From contig OZ025869.1 in assembly GCA_964019415.1 (NCBI GenBank), positions 5,715,382 through 5,779,381 of the forward strand: 64,000 nt of DNA, read 5' to 3'. Positions within the stretch are counted from its first letter, which is position 1, and each line of letters begins with the position of its first letter. The notes beneath the pieces were generated by a model, which saw only the letters and a program-made list of their open reading frames with translations, was not told where the DNA came from and ran no database searches. Shown here one piece after another: positions 34,710-52,744 of this stretch. The translations under genes were made by a program, and so were the position numbers. Source of the DNA: Ianthella basta (taxonomy: Eukaryota; Porifera; Demospongiae; Verongiida; Ianthellidae).

Positions 34710-35640
34710 GGTAAGATACATTTTTGAATTGTCATGCATGTATAATTTTGTGATGTTGCTGTGTCATATTTTGACTGTTCAGTTTGCACCTAATTTTCTT
34801 CCTGTTATACTGCAGGAACACACTACTCTCGTCACTAACAGATTGCTACTGTTTTGTTCCTATGTATCTTTTTCTTATCCTCGTACTTGATTTCAGCTGT
34901 TATTAACAGTATTGCAGGGTGCTCATCATATTTTATATAAATCTGTTGCATATTTTTTAACCATTTTAAGTTATACACATTAAAATGTGTTTGCACAGTA
35001 GTTTATAGTTTATTATGCCTTGTTTTCATTTGGTGAATGCATAGCCTATTATGTTTGCACAGTTTTTGGTCCTTTTAGTACTATTATTATTTGTCACTGT
35101 ATTGTTATATCTGATTTTGGCCTTGTAATTAAAATAAATACGTGTCATGTACACCGCTGCAAGATGATCAAGTCTATCACATATACAGATGATGACATCA
35201 CATACTATAGTACTAGTTAGCTGGCTATTGACACTTTCCATGCAATTATCTATTGCAAGAATTTGCTGTTGCATGGATGTGACATGATCCTCATGCACTA
35301 TTAATTAATTGGTAGGGAATCAAATAATAACCATGTGTGTGCGCAGCATGCACTGAAGGCATGCACACTAATACAGCTATATAATTTGCATTGAGGTGAG
35401 GTTGAGGGATCTACCTTGATTACTGTATGAGTGAATGAGTGTATTGTATAAACAAGTAATGTAGATGAAATTTGTACAAATGATCATCAAAGACAGAGTG
35501 TGTCATGAAGATAAGTAAACAAATGATCACGAATGAATAACACAGTTATTTAAGATGACCACGAGGGTGCAAGTATGAGCAATTCCCAGAGTGTTGGTTC
35601 CGTAGCTCTGAATGATGAGAACTAAAGGAGAGGGAAGGGC
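34710..35640 (+). terminator. 3' UTR of gene 1 with poly(A) signal
   Basis: An AT-rich region follows the TAA. AATAAA is found at 35133-35138. Nothing else is supported up to the start of homology with the first intergenic interval near 35640. Confidence 0.5.
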
Positions 35641-35764
35641 AGGGAGTGAGGAAGACACAGAGGGAAGGAAGGACTGCAGCTACGTAGACAGGCTTAGTGA
35701 CAGAGAGGGAGTGAGGAAAGGTGTAAGGGCAAGGGGGGGGGGGGAATCCATATTGCTTATGTAC

Positions 35765-36000
35765 ACAGCATGTGCCCCACCAATGGCCACCCACTGAGTG
35801 TATGTACCCCACCCACCCACTCACCATGTGCCCCACCCACTCACTGAGCATGCATGTGCCCACCCACTCAGTGTGTGCTCCATCCATTCAGCACATGCTC
35901 CCACCCAACCGCTCAGCATTGGCCCCACCCATCCACTTACCATTTCCTCCACCCACCCACTCAGCATGCCCCACCCATCCATCCGCTCAGCATGTGCACA
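35765..36000. repeat. Minisatellite, unit like CCCCACCCACTCAGCATGTG
   Basis: About ten degenerate copies of a roughly 20-bp unit. One to two copies only are present at the equivalent place downstream of gene 0 (7985-8025). Confidence 0.8.
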
Positions 36001-36072
36001 CGTATAAGAGCACATAATCACAAATGTGTGTGCAGTTTGCTGCATTGCAATTGGTAGTATGCACTTCCTTAC

Positions 36073-36154
36073 CTCCTGTGAGGATAGGGTGGGGACCATT
36101 GTATGTTGGCTGGATTACACTCATGTCAGGTCCCTCATACACAGACCGTCCTCC
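36073..36154 (-). CDS. Possible minus-strand exon, unknown protein
   Basis: Between acceptor ...TTTGAGTCAG and donor GTAAGG the minus strand encodes GGRSVYEGPDMSVIQPTYNG and a short PHPILTG. It is phase 0 in and 1 out. The Tyr/Pro-rich content resembles a cytoplasmic tail, but there is no further support. It could be a downstream exon of the minus-strand gene at 38103-42906. Confidence 0.3.
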
Positions 36155-36331
36155 CTGACTCAAACACAGCATTAAACATCTACATTGATGGAAGGCAGAG
36201 ACCATAATGCGTCCAGATCTGTCATGCATGTCTATGTACGTATGATGTAATTTGATCTAATCATGATCTACGTATTTGCCTACAAGGCAGAGACGACTCC
36301 TCCCTTCCAACACAGATGCACATACAATCCA

Positions 36332-36332
<1 letters not shown>

Positions 36333-36424
<92 letters not shown>
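36333..36424. repeat. (TG)46 microsatellite
   Basis: Pure TG, equivalent in position to 9407-9489. Confidence 0.97.
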
Positions 36425-36427
<3 letters not shown>

Positions 36428-37477
36428 ACATGCATGCTCACTTGCTTTCAGGTAATGACTACAGCATATACACTCTGCAGGAGATGAAAGGATGGTTCAC
36501 ATTACACTAGTGCATTAATTGATACCTTCCATGTCAGATGGTGACCGTCATGCTATACCTCTACTATGAAGTGTGTCTCAACCGATTCCCTCTCAGACAA
36601 CTCATCACTGGAGAGACAAGACATGAACACACTTTCAAGGGTGCTGAGGACTCACAGTGGCTTCAAGGCTACAGGTTCACAGTGGCTTCAAGGCTTCAAG
36701 GCTGCAGTTAAAGTGCCCTCGTACCGTGACTATCTCTGACTGTGTTTGCTCACTGCACTTAGGATTAGGGTTAACTAACTGCAGCACACACACATGTACA
36801 GCACACCTCAGTCATGTACCACACACCCTGTCCTAGCCATGGCCCACAAGTGTGTCCATGCACCTCATGACATCCCACACACAACCAAACACATGCAGAC
36901 CACACACAACAAGGCAATTATCAACCTCCCAACACTAAACACATCCTTACACCGAACACTTACTAATTTGGAAGTATGGTATTGACATGTCAGGGGTACA
37001 TATATGTGCCTGTGCATGTGCGCGCGCGCGCGTGTGCGTGCGTGTGTAAGAACGTATAATATGAATGTGAGTATCTGTATATCTGTCAGTGCACTGTGGT
37101 CAGTGAGTGTACACATGTGTATATGTACTGAGTGTGTTGTGTTTGGTGGAACTTTGCATGAGTGTGCCGAGTAGCTGCAGTGCACTATCAAAGACAACTT
37201 GTGAAACAACCTCACAAACATACAACAAAGAACACATACAAATGTCAGGTTTACAGTGCAGCATATACACACACACAAAGATGTACCACGAGACGGTGCT
37301 GTCGACTGCCATCCCATGCCCTCCCCACCCCTCCTCCCCACCCTCAGCACACAGACAGGGAACTACTCTGATGAACACACCAGTACATACACTTCTGAGC
37401 AATGCAATGTTTCACATTCAGTTTGACTGTCCGAGAGATCCAGGTTGTCCATCTTGCACTAGGTGAAGTGTTCTCAC

Positions 37478-37573
37478 TGTGTGCCACAATCCCCACTGCC
37501 TGGAATCCCTCCCCCAGTCCACCACCTAGCCCTGAGGGGACCACAACAAGGACCAACATGTTCAGTAGCACAG
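37478..37573 (-). CDS. Possible minus-strand exon with hydrophobic stretch
   Basis: It has acceptor ...GTGTCTACAG and donor GTGAGA and is phase 1 on both sides. It encodes VLLNMLVLVVVPSGLGGGLG and a short continuation. The hydrophobic run is too short to be sure of a membrane segment. Phase does not fit directly to the exon proposed at 38103-38270. Confidence 0.25.
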
Positions 37574-37923
37574 CTGTAGACACAACACACCCCACAGCCA
37601 TGACCTGTGCTGTCACAACCACACTACACACCATGTGCATGTGCAGGTTTGGTGAGTGAGTCAACCATTACCAGAACTAGGAGGGGACTCAACACAGCTA
37701 CATGACTGAACACACACTCACCCATCACTCAGCCCCACCCCACCCACTGCCACACCCCCTCCCTCACCTGGTGCCTGTACAGCATGGGAGTCGTTGACTT
37801 ATTGAACGGACTCCACTGCAAAGTGACATAGTACGTCTAGGATAGTCTACAAGAGGGAGGGGTTACCATGGCAATCGAACAATGAATGTATGTATACATG
37901 CAAACCACAAGTGAGTGAGGTGC

Positions 37924-37925
<2 letters not shown>

Positions 37926-38013
<88 letters not shown>

Positions 38014-38021
38014 TACTTCCC

Positions 38022-38091
<70 letters not shown>
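37926..38091. repeat. Back-to-back (TG)n and (CA)n microsatellites
   Basis: About 87 bp of TG is followed, after an 11-bp spacer, by about 67 bp of CA. The two can pair as a long hairpin or cruciform. The tract abuts the donor of the minus-strand exon at 38103-38270. Confidence 0.95.
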
Positions 38092-38102
38092 CAACAACCC
38101 AC

Positions 38103-42906
<4,804 letters not shown>

Positions 42907-43057
42907 TCCTGTCGCTTTTGGAATTACGCCCACAGCCAACGGTCAGCGGCCATTTTGTCATGAGACGTGCACGTGACTGGAGCCCCACCCATTTCTTCCA
43001 TTCAGATTTAGGGGTAAGAGCAGAGACAGACGTTCCCTCGTGCGTCTCTGCTGACAT

Positions 43058-44660
43058 ACGCTGCCACCTTAATTTGTTGCTGATCGACGAGCAGTCCTTC
43101 CCGTCTCTTCAGATCGCATACAAGTACAGCCCGCTATGCGCCCATTTGCAAGGGCATCGTGTATGATTTCGTGGACGGCTCGCTGACGACTGCAATTTCT
43201 GCTTTTTTGTGGAACTTTGCAGCGAACCTAGCAGTACATCCGCAGTTGGACAGAAGTAAATTATGACGTAGTTGGACAGAAGTAACTTATGACGTGTACT
43301 GTAGGTTGCTGGAGTACAAGGAAATATCTGTATGATATGAGGTTTGCACAGAAGTACAATAACAAGGACGTTAAGGGATATTTCATTTAATACTGGATGA
43401 TTTTAGTTATGATCCTATAGCTACATACATGCCATAGTGTAGCAGATTGGTTGTGAATGTTGTAGCTAGAGTTGTAGCACTGCATGGTGTGACAACTTTG
43501 CAATGCTTCCTGTGTAATGCCTTCTTTGCTTCTGCTCTCTAGCTATGTGCCAACGTTGCAACGGTATGCTATTTAATAGAAAGTTATTGTTCTCTACTTA
43601 ATGCACTGTTTATGGAGTGTAATCTCAGATTAGAAGTCACTTGACGGAAAATGTCTGGAGTTGTGTTTTGTGCAGTTAGCTTGGCTCACTGCTTCAGCCA
43701 CGTATTGTCTCTGCAAGCTTAAGAAATACTGTAATGTCTTCCAGTGTCTTGTATTTTACCAGGGATATCTGTGTGGGAGCTCAGGGTTGCAGTCTAGGTT
43801 GTTTTCTGTGGTTATACAAGCTTTGTTGGCAATCTGCTCATACCCTAGTCTTCATCATCTGCCTTCTGCTCTGTGCTCATGGCACCATTGTTGCACTCCT
43901 GTCTAGTTCCTGCCATCACTGTGGTTGCCATAGTCACATGCAGTGACAGCGACTGAATGGTTGGCCTATGATGACGGTGACGGTACGTATTGAGTAGAAG
44001 CAGCAGACAAAATGTGACTGTATATCATCACCGTCTTGTACTGCCGTGTGACCACTGCCTAATACTCACTGGTGTGATCCCTTGTTTCTGCACGTTTTGT
44101 GCTGTCCCAACAACATTACTATATTTGTAGAACCTTTTGGTCTCTAATGACACTGCAGGGTCATTGTTGCATAATTGGACACAAACAAGTACCCTCGAGG
44201 TTGAAATGCACTGAACTTGAACCTTCTATTGCATGATTTGCTCAAAATGCCTTTGCCTTTTGTTCTCTAGTCATACACTTGAACATGACAGTACTATTTA
44301 CTGGTGTATTACCTATACCACAATCAAATGTGATGTTAGGTGATATCTACCCTATGCATTCAGTCTCTCGTAGATATGACTGTGCATCATATTTAAAGTG
44401 CTAGTGAAAGCTGCCAATTGTCGAACACTTCCAAATCCCTAACAAGTACCATGTCTGTTACATTTACAACAAGGCATGATTAGCTGATCTGTTCGAAAAT
44501 TTGTACAGTCTTCCATACCAACAGATCATACTTCAAAGTTATACTTTAAATCATACCTCTACTGCTGTGGCTACCATTTCTCTCAATATTCCCACCATGC
44601 AGGCACTACACTTGTGTACACACTGACGGAACATGTACACACATGAACCACACAGGCATT
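43058..44660. other. Intergenic, nothing recognised
   Basis: No splice-framed open segment, repeat array or element ends were found. Confidence 0.45.
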
Positions 44661-44679
44661 TGCTAGTCATGTACTTGAC

Positions 44680-44749
44680 CTTGTCTGCTGGCCGCCATTT
44701 TATGTGCTGCCTCTGGGAGGGAGTGAATAAAATGGCAGACGGCAGACAG
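44680..44749. promoter_or_regulatory. Possible divergent promoter core with paired start exons
   Basis: Two ATG codons face away from each other 33 bp apart. The minus strand reads ATGGCGGCCAGCAGACAAG before GTCAAG. The plus strand (44732-44749) reads ATGGCAGACGGCAGACAG before GTAATG. Both sit in AAAATGGC(G/A) contexts like a YY1 site, so the block is a near palindrome. No following exons could be tied to either start. Confidence 0.3.
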
Positions 44750-45187
44750 GTAATGTAAGACTGGGCAATGAATATACACATTGGACACTACAACTTTATT
44801 AGAACCTAAAAAGGATATCTCTGACTTAGATGTATATGTCATGTCAGGCTCATGTGCATGTGTGAAATGTAACACAACACTCCAGATATCTCAGTTTGCC
44901 ATGGTAATGTGACAATGTATACACACATCTACATATATCTAGTGGCACCAGTCTGACCCAGTGAGATATGGCTAACTACCTCATTGCCTCAGCCAACACT
45001 CTACCCTGTCACAGTATGGCATACTGCACTGACAGGGAAGGGGGCACATAAGGAATAGGTGTTGGCAAATCTGTGGTCGTAGCAGGAGTTTGGTAGTTAC
45101 ATACCCACTATTGCAAACTGGAGAATGAAACACCACTATTGTATAGAAACAGCACATTTGGACACAAAGCAGACACAACATATGCAT

Positions 45188-45262
45188 GTACATATATGTA
45201 CATACATATATATGTACGTACGTACACATACGTACAATCACACACACACACACACACACACA
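45188..45262. repeat. Palindromic TA/GTAC repeats and short (CA)n
   Basis: Alternating ACATATATGTAC units are followed by ACGTACGTAC and about 12 CA units. The rest of 44760-45735 shows nothing. Confidence 0.7.
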
Positions 45263-45735
45263 CAACTAAACCACAAACACACAAAACACATGTATAACAA
45301 CTGGTACAACAATACAACTGGTCATTGACACACAGGCATATACACATGCACACATACACACAACCATACTAACATAAATGTACACATTGCTCACATAATA
45401 TGATAAAGGACACTGGAGTCCCTTGTTTACGAACTTTTGGGTTTAGCTGCTTTGTAAACTGCTCTGCTTTGTTTATAAGGCTGGGGTCACATAGGACGGG
45501 GGGATTATTGAGCAGTGAGCCTCTACCAAATTATTGGGGTCACATACACAGACACTCTTACAGGTCATGAGGGATTCGTCCGGCCAGCTGTGGACCCACG
45601 TATGGGGCGAAAAGCACTGAAGTGCTGGGGGTGGGAAGGAAAAATGCAACAGTTGCATGGATTGGCCTCCACTGTAAACGTACATAGTATGACATTGTGA
45701 GAGACATCGTCTAGATAGTCTACAAGAGGGAGAGA

Positions 45736-45738
45736 TGT

Positions 45739-45822
<84 letters not shown>
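45736..45822. repeat. (TG)n microsatellite
   Basis: Pure TG after one GTATG interruption. It lies left of the DNA upstream of gene 2. Confidence 0.97.
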
Positions 45823-45823
<1 letters not shown>

Positions 45824-46458
45824 GGCAGGAGGAACACAATGCACACACCATGCATACTAAAGAAGGCAACTACATCTCCATGTTGGAGGGCACCCCACAT
45901 CAGTGAGTTATACATGGACGAACACACTTGTTTGGATGTGAATACTGTGAAGTCAACCAAACTTTAGCTCGATTGATTGGTAGCAGCACCAAAGTCCTGC
46001 TGTTCAGGTCATGCACTATTGCTCTAGGTGTCCACACATTGCTACAAAAAGCCCATTCAGTACACCATCTGTGGAGGCAAACACTGTGCTGTGGCACAGT
46101 GCAATGACTGGATTTAGCTAATATTCCAGTGACTGTGTGTTGTGTGTGGGGTCTGTTTGTGCACTATCACAACAGGCATGCTATTAGCTGGTGTAGTGTA
46201 AACTGTGTGTGTGTCCACAGCACATTCTTGGGACAGGTCAGACCAGGTCATGCAAACAGTGCAACTTCACCTTCAGCATACACATTAGGCCACTCCTCCC
46301 CTCTGGGCCAAAAATAGTCCCCTGCCATAGAAAATCACCCTACCACCCTCTACTGAAGGCCAAGGGTCTTTGCAGTGTTGCACAGCACCACAGCCAGTCA
46401 TACAAACCACACACTGCCATCATCAGTACAATCAATGCACCAGAATAGGTAATGTGTG

Positions 46459-46803
46459 TCACATGCACAAGTTGTGACTGCAAGTGTAAAGAAAGGCATG
46501 CAGACTACATAGATGGAGAGTCATGTCGGCTCTACTCATGTTCATTGTAACATTGCACCAACCGTACTTGGTCCTCTGCTTTGGCCGATAACATGAAATT
46601 AAACTGTCATAGGTGGCGGCACACCTCTGTACGTCAGGCTGGTTACTAGGGACACTTGAGCAGCACAAGGCGCTCCCATCGGTTCCACGGAACAACACAT
46701 CCCAGGTACACATATCTGCATACACACTGTCATCTTGTTCATGGCAGACATTTTGTGTCAAGAACGCTGTGCAAAATCCCGCTCCCGGGGACAGTTCGAA
46801 CAT
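46459..46803 (-). CDS. Possible divergent minus-strand gene upstream of gene 2: cysteine-rich open frame
   Basis: It is the counterpart of 12133-12630. The frame is kept through GAGFCTAF, ADMCTWDVLFRG, CCSSVPSNQPDVQRC and KYGWCN, with an in-frame 12-bp insertion adding Leu-Ile-Ser-Cys. About 270 bp present in the first copy, beyond GWCN, is missing here. The function is unknown. Confidence 0.35.
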   Translation of the reverse strand: MFELSPGAGFCTAFLTQNVCHEQDDSVYADMCTWDVLFRGTDGSALCCSSVPSNQPDVQRCAATYDSLISCYRPKQRTKYGWCNVTMNMSRADMTLHLCSLHAFLYTCSHNLCM

Positions 46804-46858
46804 GTGAAATGCGTTCCAGTCATTTCAGCTGCTGGCCGACCGATCGCACTGGAACGTG

Positions 46859-46880
46859 ATGGCAGAGGCTGCAGCGCCTA
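46859..46880 (+). CDS. Initiator exon of gene 2
   Basis: Identical in sequence to the gene 1 initiator exon (MAEAAAP, donor GTGAGT). The flanking 500 bp, including the first part of intron 1, is nearly the same. Confidence 0.7.
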
Positions 46881-49800
46881 GTGAGTTTAGTTTCCCTTTG
46901 CTGTTCAGTAAAGTACTTATCTACGTTTGGGATTCTCGAACGGGATGGCAAGATAGAAGCTAGATAGTAGAAGGGCTCTCCCCTCGATCTAGCTACTCAG
47001 CGCTACTTCCCAGACATAGCCATTGACGAACGACAGAACTCCTTCCTCTGTCTGTGGTGTAGAGAAGGATCAGCCAAGCGTACTCGATCTAAAGCCACCA
47101 CACGACTCAACATATCAAGCAATGGACAAACTTAAACTATTCCCATTCTAGCTACACAGCAGGGTCGCCCAGTGCCACGAGCCCCCTATAGCTACGTTCC
47201 CTCATGTATTGTTCTAATTTTGCAGGACGTTGACCTTGTCTTCTCATTAAAGACCGCGAATGAACGCCAATTTGTACTTAACACTACGTGGAAGCATAGT
47301 CTAATAGAGTGAGCAAACTATAGCTAGCTAGCTTTGTGTGTTGAAACGACTTCACGTACGTAGCTACATGCAGTGACATGTCACTAAGGTTTTCACTGCA
47401 CACACAATGTTGATGTTACTGTGCATTGTGTCTCCTCCTTTCTGTCAGGTCGTGATGAACTAGGACACCTATTGTGTGCTGCCTGTTGGAAGGAGGACAG
47501 GCAGGAAGCTGTGTCCCTTCTGAAGAAGGGTGAGTGGCTGTGCTGGAAATGAAACCATGTACTCTTGTCTTGTGTGTTTCTCTATTGTGTGCTGTTCTCT
47601 TCTGGATGGTAATCTTACACTGCTTTTACCTGACTGTGTCCTCGGTTCAACTGCCGTTACTAACAAATTTATTGAATTATATATGGCACAATAATGGTAA
47701 AAAATGTACCAGCAGAATGTATTTGTATAGGCAAAAGCTATAATACACAAGAACTTGGGAACTGCTATAATCAGTACCCGCCAGTTCCTAGTTTTTTTCA
47801 AAATACTTAATAGTTATGGATGACAGTAACAATTAGAAGCCAGGTAGTCCAAGACATGCAACCATGAGCTCCAAACATACATAACTATGTTTATGGTGAT
47901 GTTACAGAATGATAACCATCGAAGTCCATGTATCTATATATGCAAAGAAAACACTCTTATTATAAGCATCATGCCACCAAATGAACCTCTCCAGGTGTGT
48001 AGCAATGAGAAGGAACGAGCAGAAGCTGAAAACTTCAGCATGTAGAAAGGGGTCTACATACTTCAGTATACCACATTCTTGTATCACTCCTGGTATTGAT
48101 AGAATCCCAAACTGATATACAATGTAACATGTTGCCTATAGCTGTGGTGCTAACTCTTTCTTTTGTTTATGTAGGAGTACATGTTGACGCCAGAGATGAA
48201 TGGGGCTGTACCCCACTTCATCATGCTGTAGTGGCTGAAAACGTTTCAATGGTACAGTTCCTCCTGTCCCAACGTGAGTGATTTAGAGAGAGAGTGAATG
48301 CTTTGTATGTACGTTTTTGTGGAGACCAATCTGTGTCACTGCCTTATTGATGAGTTGCACTGTGACAGGGAAATTTATTTTTAGCAATCAATTCATTTCT
48401 GTCACTATCATCTCTCCATTAATGTGAATGGTTAGTATCGGTGTAAGAGACTTTTTGGTCACTTGTGTCATGTTTTGTCATTAATTAGAACTGTGACAAT
48501 AGGTTCAATTAGTAGCTAGCCCCTCGTGTGGTGTCATATTTCATAGACAAACGAGGAAACGGGACTGGCAACACGGACCGGAAGTCCGTATAAATTCTCT
48601 ATCTGCAATACTGTGGAGGTTCGTACAGCTTCTGTTTCCATGGAAGGTGTTAATTGATTTTGTCTCACGAGGATTTTGTCTAAGATTTGCCTTATTTCGC
48701 CGGCCTTACCGCATACCTGTCGGAAACCATGTGGCATGGAGTGTTCTAAGCACTGTGAAGTTGGCACCTCATCAGCACACTCGAAAATCCTGTCTCCCAA
48801 GAGGGGGTGGTGTAGACGGGCGAACTTGGGAGCGAAGGACTTCACTCTGGATGAAGTCTACGGTAAGCTAACTGTCATAGAAGTGGCAAGTTAGCTTCGT
48901 TGAATTGAACAGATGCCAATTTATCTCAATCCTTTGCGTTGACTGACTGGAATTTTGGTCTAGACGGTAGGGGGTAATGACTGCTTATCGCATCCGATCA
49001 TATAGAAGTTTATCGGTAGTTCAGAGGCAATACATGCTCTCATAAGGTGCAGAGATTCCTGAAGATGTCCTTCACTGTGCGACAAAGATCTCCTAGGGTG
49101 AAAAATGGGTATTTGGACGAACAGCCCGAAATCTCTGAATTTTCTCCGAGAACGAGACTGGAAACATCGCATATACCTCTTCCCACTGCGCGAAGCATGT
49201 TCCTGCTAGTTTCGCTCCCAACGTGCTGAAAACGTTGCTGATGTTGGTGCACAACTATCAGGTCGCCGCCATTTTCCTTGATTTTGTTGCTAACGAAGCG
49301 CACGTGATCTGTACGGACCTTGTACAACTTCCAGTCCGCGTTGCCAGTCCCGTTCCCTCGTCTGTCTATGCATATTCTGAATATATAGAGAGACACTTTT
49401 CTAATTGCTATCACTAATGTTGTAGATGCTCATTGCTTCATAGGTGATAACAGGAGCAGTGAGTGTAACTAACATAGAGTTGTTTTGGCCATGTAAGCCT
49501 TCATCAGCTTAAACTGAGCTATAGTCAGCCTGCAGTGCTGGATGAGGGAACAGAGGTCATTGTGTGGACGCAGGGACTGCTCTTTCTTCTAAATTGTTTA
49601 TGACCTTTGTTGTCCATTATCCGTCTTCAAGTTTCACTTTAAGTTTTCACATGGTTCCTAATCGCCTCTACCTTACGGATATCGTATATTACAAAATTTT
49701 TGCGAACTATATAAAAATTTCATGGATCCCTGACAAAATGTCAGAAATGTTCGTGAATAAAATGTCACGAAGGTGGGCATTGAAGCCCTTTTAGATGTAA

Positions 49801-52706
49801 ATAGTAGAAGCAATCGAAAGAGCTACATGCTGTTTGTTGATCTGCCATTTTATTTTGACATCATGCGCATGCACAAGTTATTATTATACCATGCATATAA
49901 AATTTGCGATAGATTTTTTTGCAAATTTGCTCCATTATCGGAATCCGCGAAACTTGATCACAAACATTCTGCAATATATACGGTAGTTGTGCTGTGCCTA
50001 AGCATCTTTTAATTGATAAATCTCTGTTGTGGTATGCTCCGATGACAAATTATCAATGCTATCAATGCACAGTAAAGACCGCTATAACATCTTATCTTTA
50101 CATTGTCAAAGGTAGCCTATAACAATGTACACACATACTATGTAACCTGTACGTAGTTCATGTGGTGATAACAGCACCCATATGTACACAGTGTGTCAGT
50201 CTCCAATGTTAGGCTCTGACTGTTTGATTGAAGGTTTCTAAAGTTACTCTTTAATATGCCATAGCACAAATAGTGTGAAATGTGATGTTATTAGAGTGTG
50301 ATCATACAATTGGCACAAAGTAATCTATCATGTGTTCACTCAAATTGGCGATCCATGTAAATCCACATCAGCTTGCATGCATATTGACCATGTCTCTTTG
50401 ATAATACATATTTACTGAGTGATGGTTGGGAGCTATGTTGCAATATTTCAAATTTGTCACAGATATTTGGATTGTGGTATAATAAAATTTGACGAGCTTT
50501 GACCCCCTATTGTTGCCAGGCCCTTTTCTCTCCTGAGCACAAGTGAGAATGGAAATAGGTTTGGGTACGAGACTACTCTTAATTCGTGATGTGAAGTGAG
50601 ATGTTGTTTCAGTGTGTGCTCTTATGCGATTGGGCACAAAGTATCCTATCAATAGTTCACTCAAACTGACATCAATGTCTGACATCCATGTGTATCCACA
50701 GTGAGTTGTGTGGTATCAGCTTGCATGCATATTGACCAGGTCTCAAACACTCTCTACTTAGATAAGGCAACTTCTACTGAGTTTGGAACCTATCATGTTC
50801 AGTAATCCAAATGTCATTTGTCTATACTTGTCCATTATGTCCTCTCTGCTGCTACTCTTCCTCTGTAGGAGCTCAGGCAGACGTGGAGGCTTTATACTGG
50901 GCAACTGATCACGAACATTATGAGTTGTGCCAACTACTCATTCAGAATGGTGAGTACTGTTTTCACTATATGTAATTAGTGCTAGTCTATGTCCTGCATA
51001 TTCATCAGTCTCCTACTCTAAATGTGTGATGTACCTGCTAGTATGCTGTATGGGCAGGGACGTGTTCTAAGGTTACACTTCAATAATCATAGTTCAAATG
51101 TTGTGAAGTGAGATGTTATTTGAATGTGTGCTCTGTAACTGTATAGTTTGGTATGGGTAGCTTACTGCATGCATGGTGGACATTTTGAGTTTAACTGTGC
51201 ACTCCAATGTGCACTGGTACTTGAAAACATAGCACATTCACATGGGACCCTGTAAAACCGGGAATGGCAGGAAAGGAACAGGAATGGGGAGTTAGTAATT
51301 GGTTTACACGGTGTTCGTGAAACAAATCCATGACAACTAGCTGTTTTGACCAGGGATCCTTTGGGGTTGAATTGTCTGAATAGACTGATACGTAGATACA
51401 TCTGACCAAGTAGTGATCAGCTGGAGCTGCTTCTAGAACACAGTGAGATATACTACCTAACCACTCAGAGGTTTCAATTGGTTATGGAGCAAAAGGAAGT
51501 GCTAGCTATTTATATTCTAACACGATAACAATTGTAATGCAATCTTAGCAAGATCATTATAGTGTATCTGCTATGAGTAATCTCTCATCTACTGGTAGTC
51601 TCACTGATGGCACCATTAGTCATGCTGTTACCGTGTTCCGTGTAGCTAGACCCACCATCCATGGAATGGGCCTGATGAAATTGGTTACTCCTATCTTAAT
51701 GTGTTAGTGCGCTTTGTTGAAACTGGCCAAACGGCAGTGGCAAAGAACACTTGAAGGTCATAGATAGGCTTCTTTCAGTGTATCATAAACAGCCATGAAG
51801 CCATAGCCAGTCTAGAGTACACGTTAGAGAATAGCATCGCAGAATACTGTAAACTCTTTTGTTCTTTTCATTTTGTTCTTACTCTTCTTCCCACGGAATT
51901 TTTGCGCACTCCTAGTACACAATACAGAGTTATGATGAAAACAGCAGCTAATCATAGTTCCCTCGCACTAAAAACTCGAGAAAGGAACGTACAACCCACT
52001 ATCCACTCAACGGCAGAGCCGCCGTCACTCGCCGAAGTATAGTTTCATTCTATCTTGCTGTGTGTATAGCAGGTTTTTGGTAGGGGAAGTGGAGGGATCA
52101 ATTAAAGGTTTGTGTGTGGGGGGGGGGGGGGGGTGAACTGCCCTCCCACTTTGAAGATTGTGTGGCTCTATTCTGCCCACTCCCCCCTCACACACACAAG
52201 TACACTTCAGCGTTTCACAGAGCCATTCTATGCTTGTAGCTATTGGTATTTAGTACACTCTATCTCATGCAGTGTGTGTCACTGTGCTTCTGTGTGAGCA
52301 TGTGTACGTGCACGTGTGTATGGTGTGTGCATGTGTGTGTGTGTAAGTGGAATGTGTGTGAGTGGAGTGTGATGCGTGTGATGCGTGAGTGTAGTGTGTA
52401 TGTGATGTGTGTGCGTATGTACATGTGTGTATGTGAGTGGAGGTGTAGTGTGTGCATGTATGTCACTGTGTGTGAATGAGTGGAGTGTGTGTGTGTGTTT
52501 GTGCATGTATGGGAGGGAGTTTAGGTGAAGCAATACCAAAGGTTTTGTCTCCACACCCACCACAGGCAGGTCTAGGCAAGTGTGGGAAGAATATGTCTGT
52601 CACTGCCTCCTCCCCATACTCCCTCCCACACACAGCATGCACACTACACCTCCACTCTCACAAATGCACATATGCACACACATCACATACACACTCCACT
52701 CATTTT

Positions 52707-52744
<38 letters not shown>

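Noticed and set aside
35546-36099. Pro/His- or Trp/Val-rich open frames
   Set aside because: Translations of the CCCACCCACTCAGC minisatellite.
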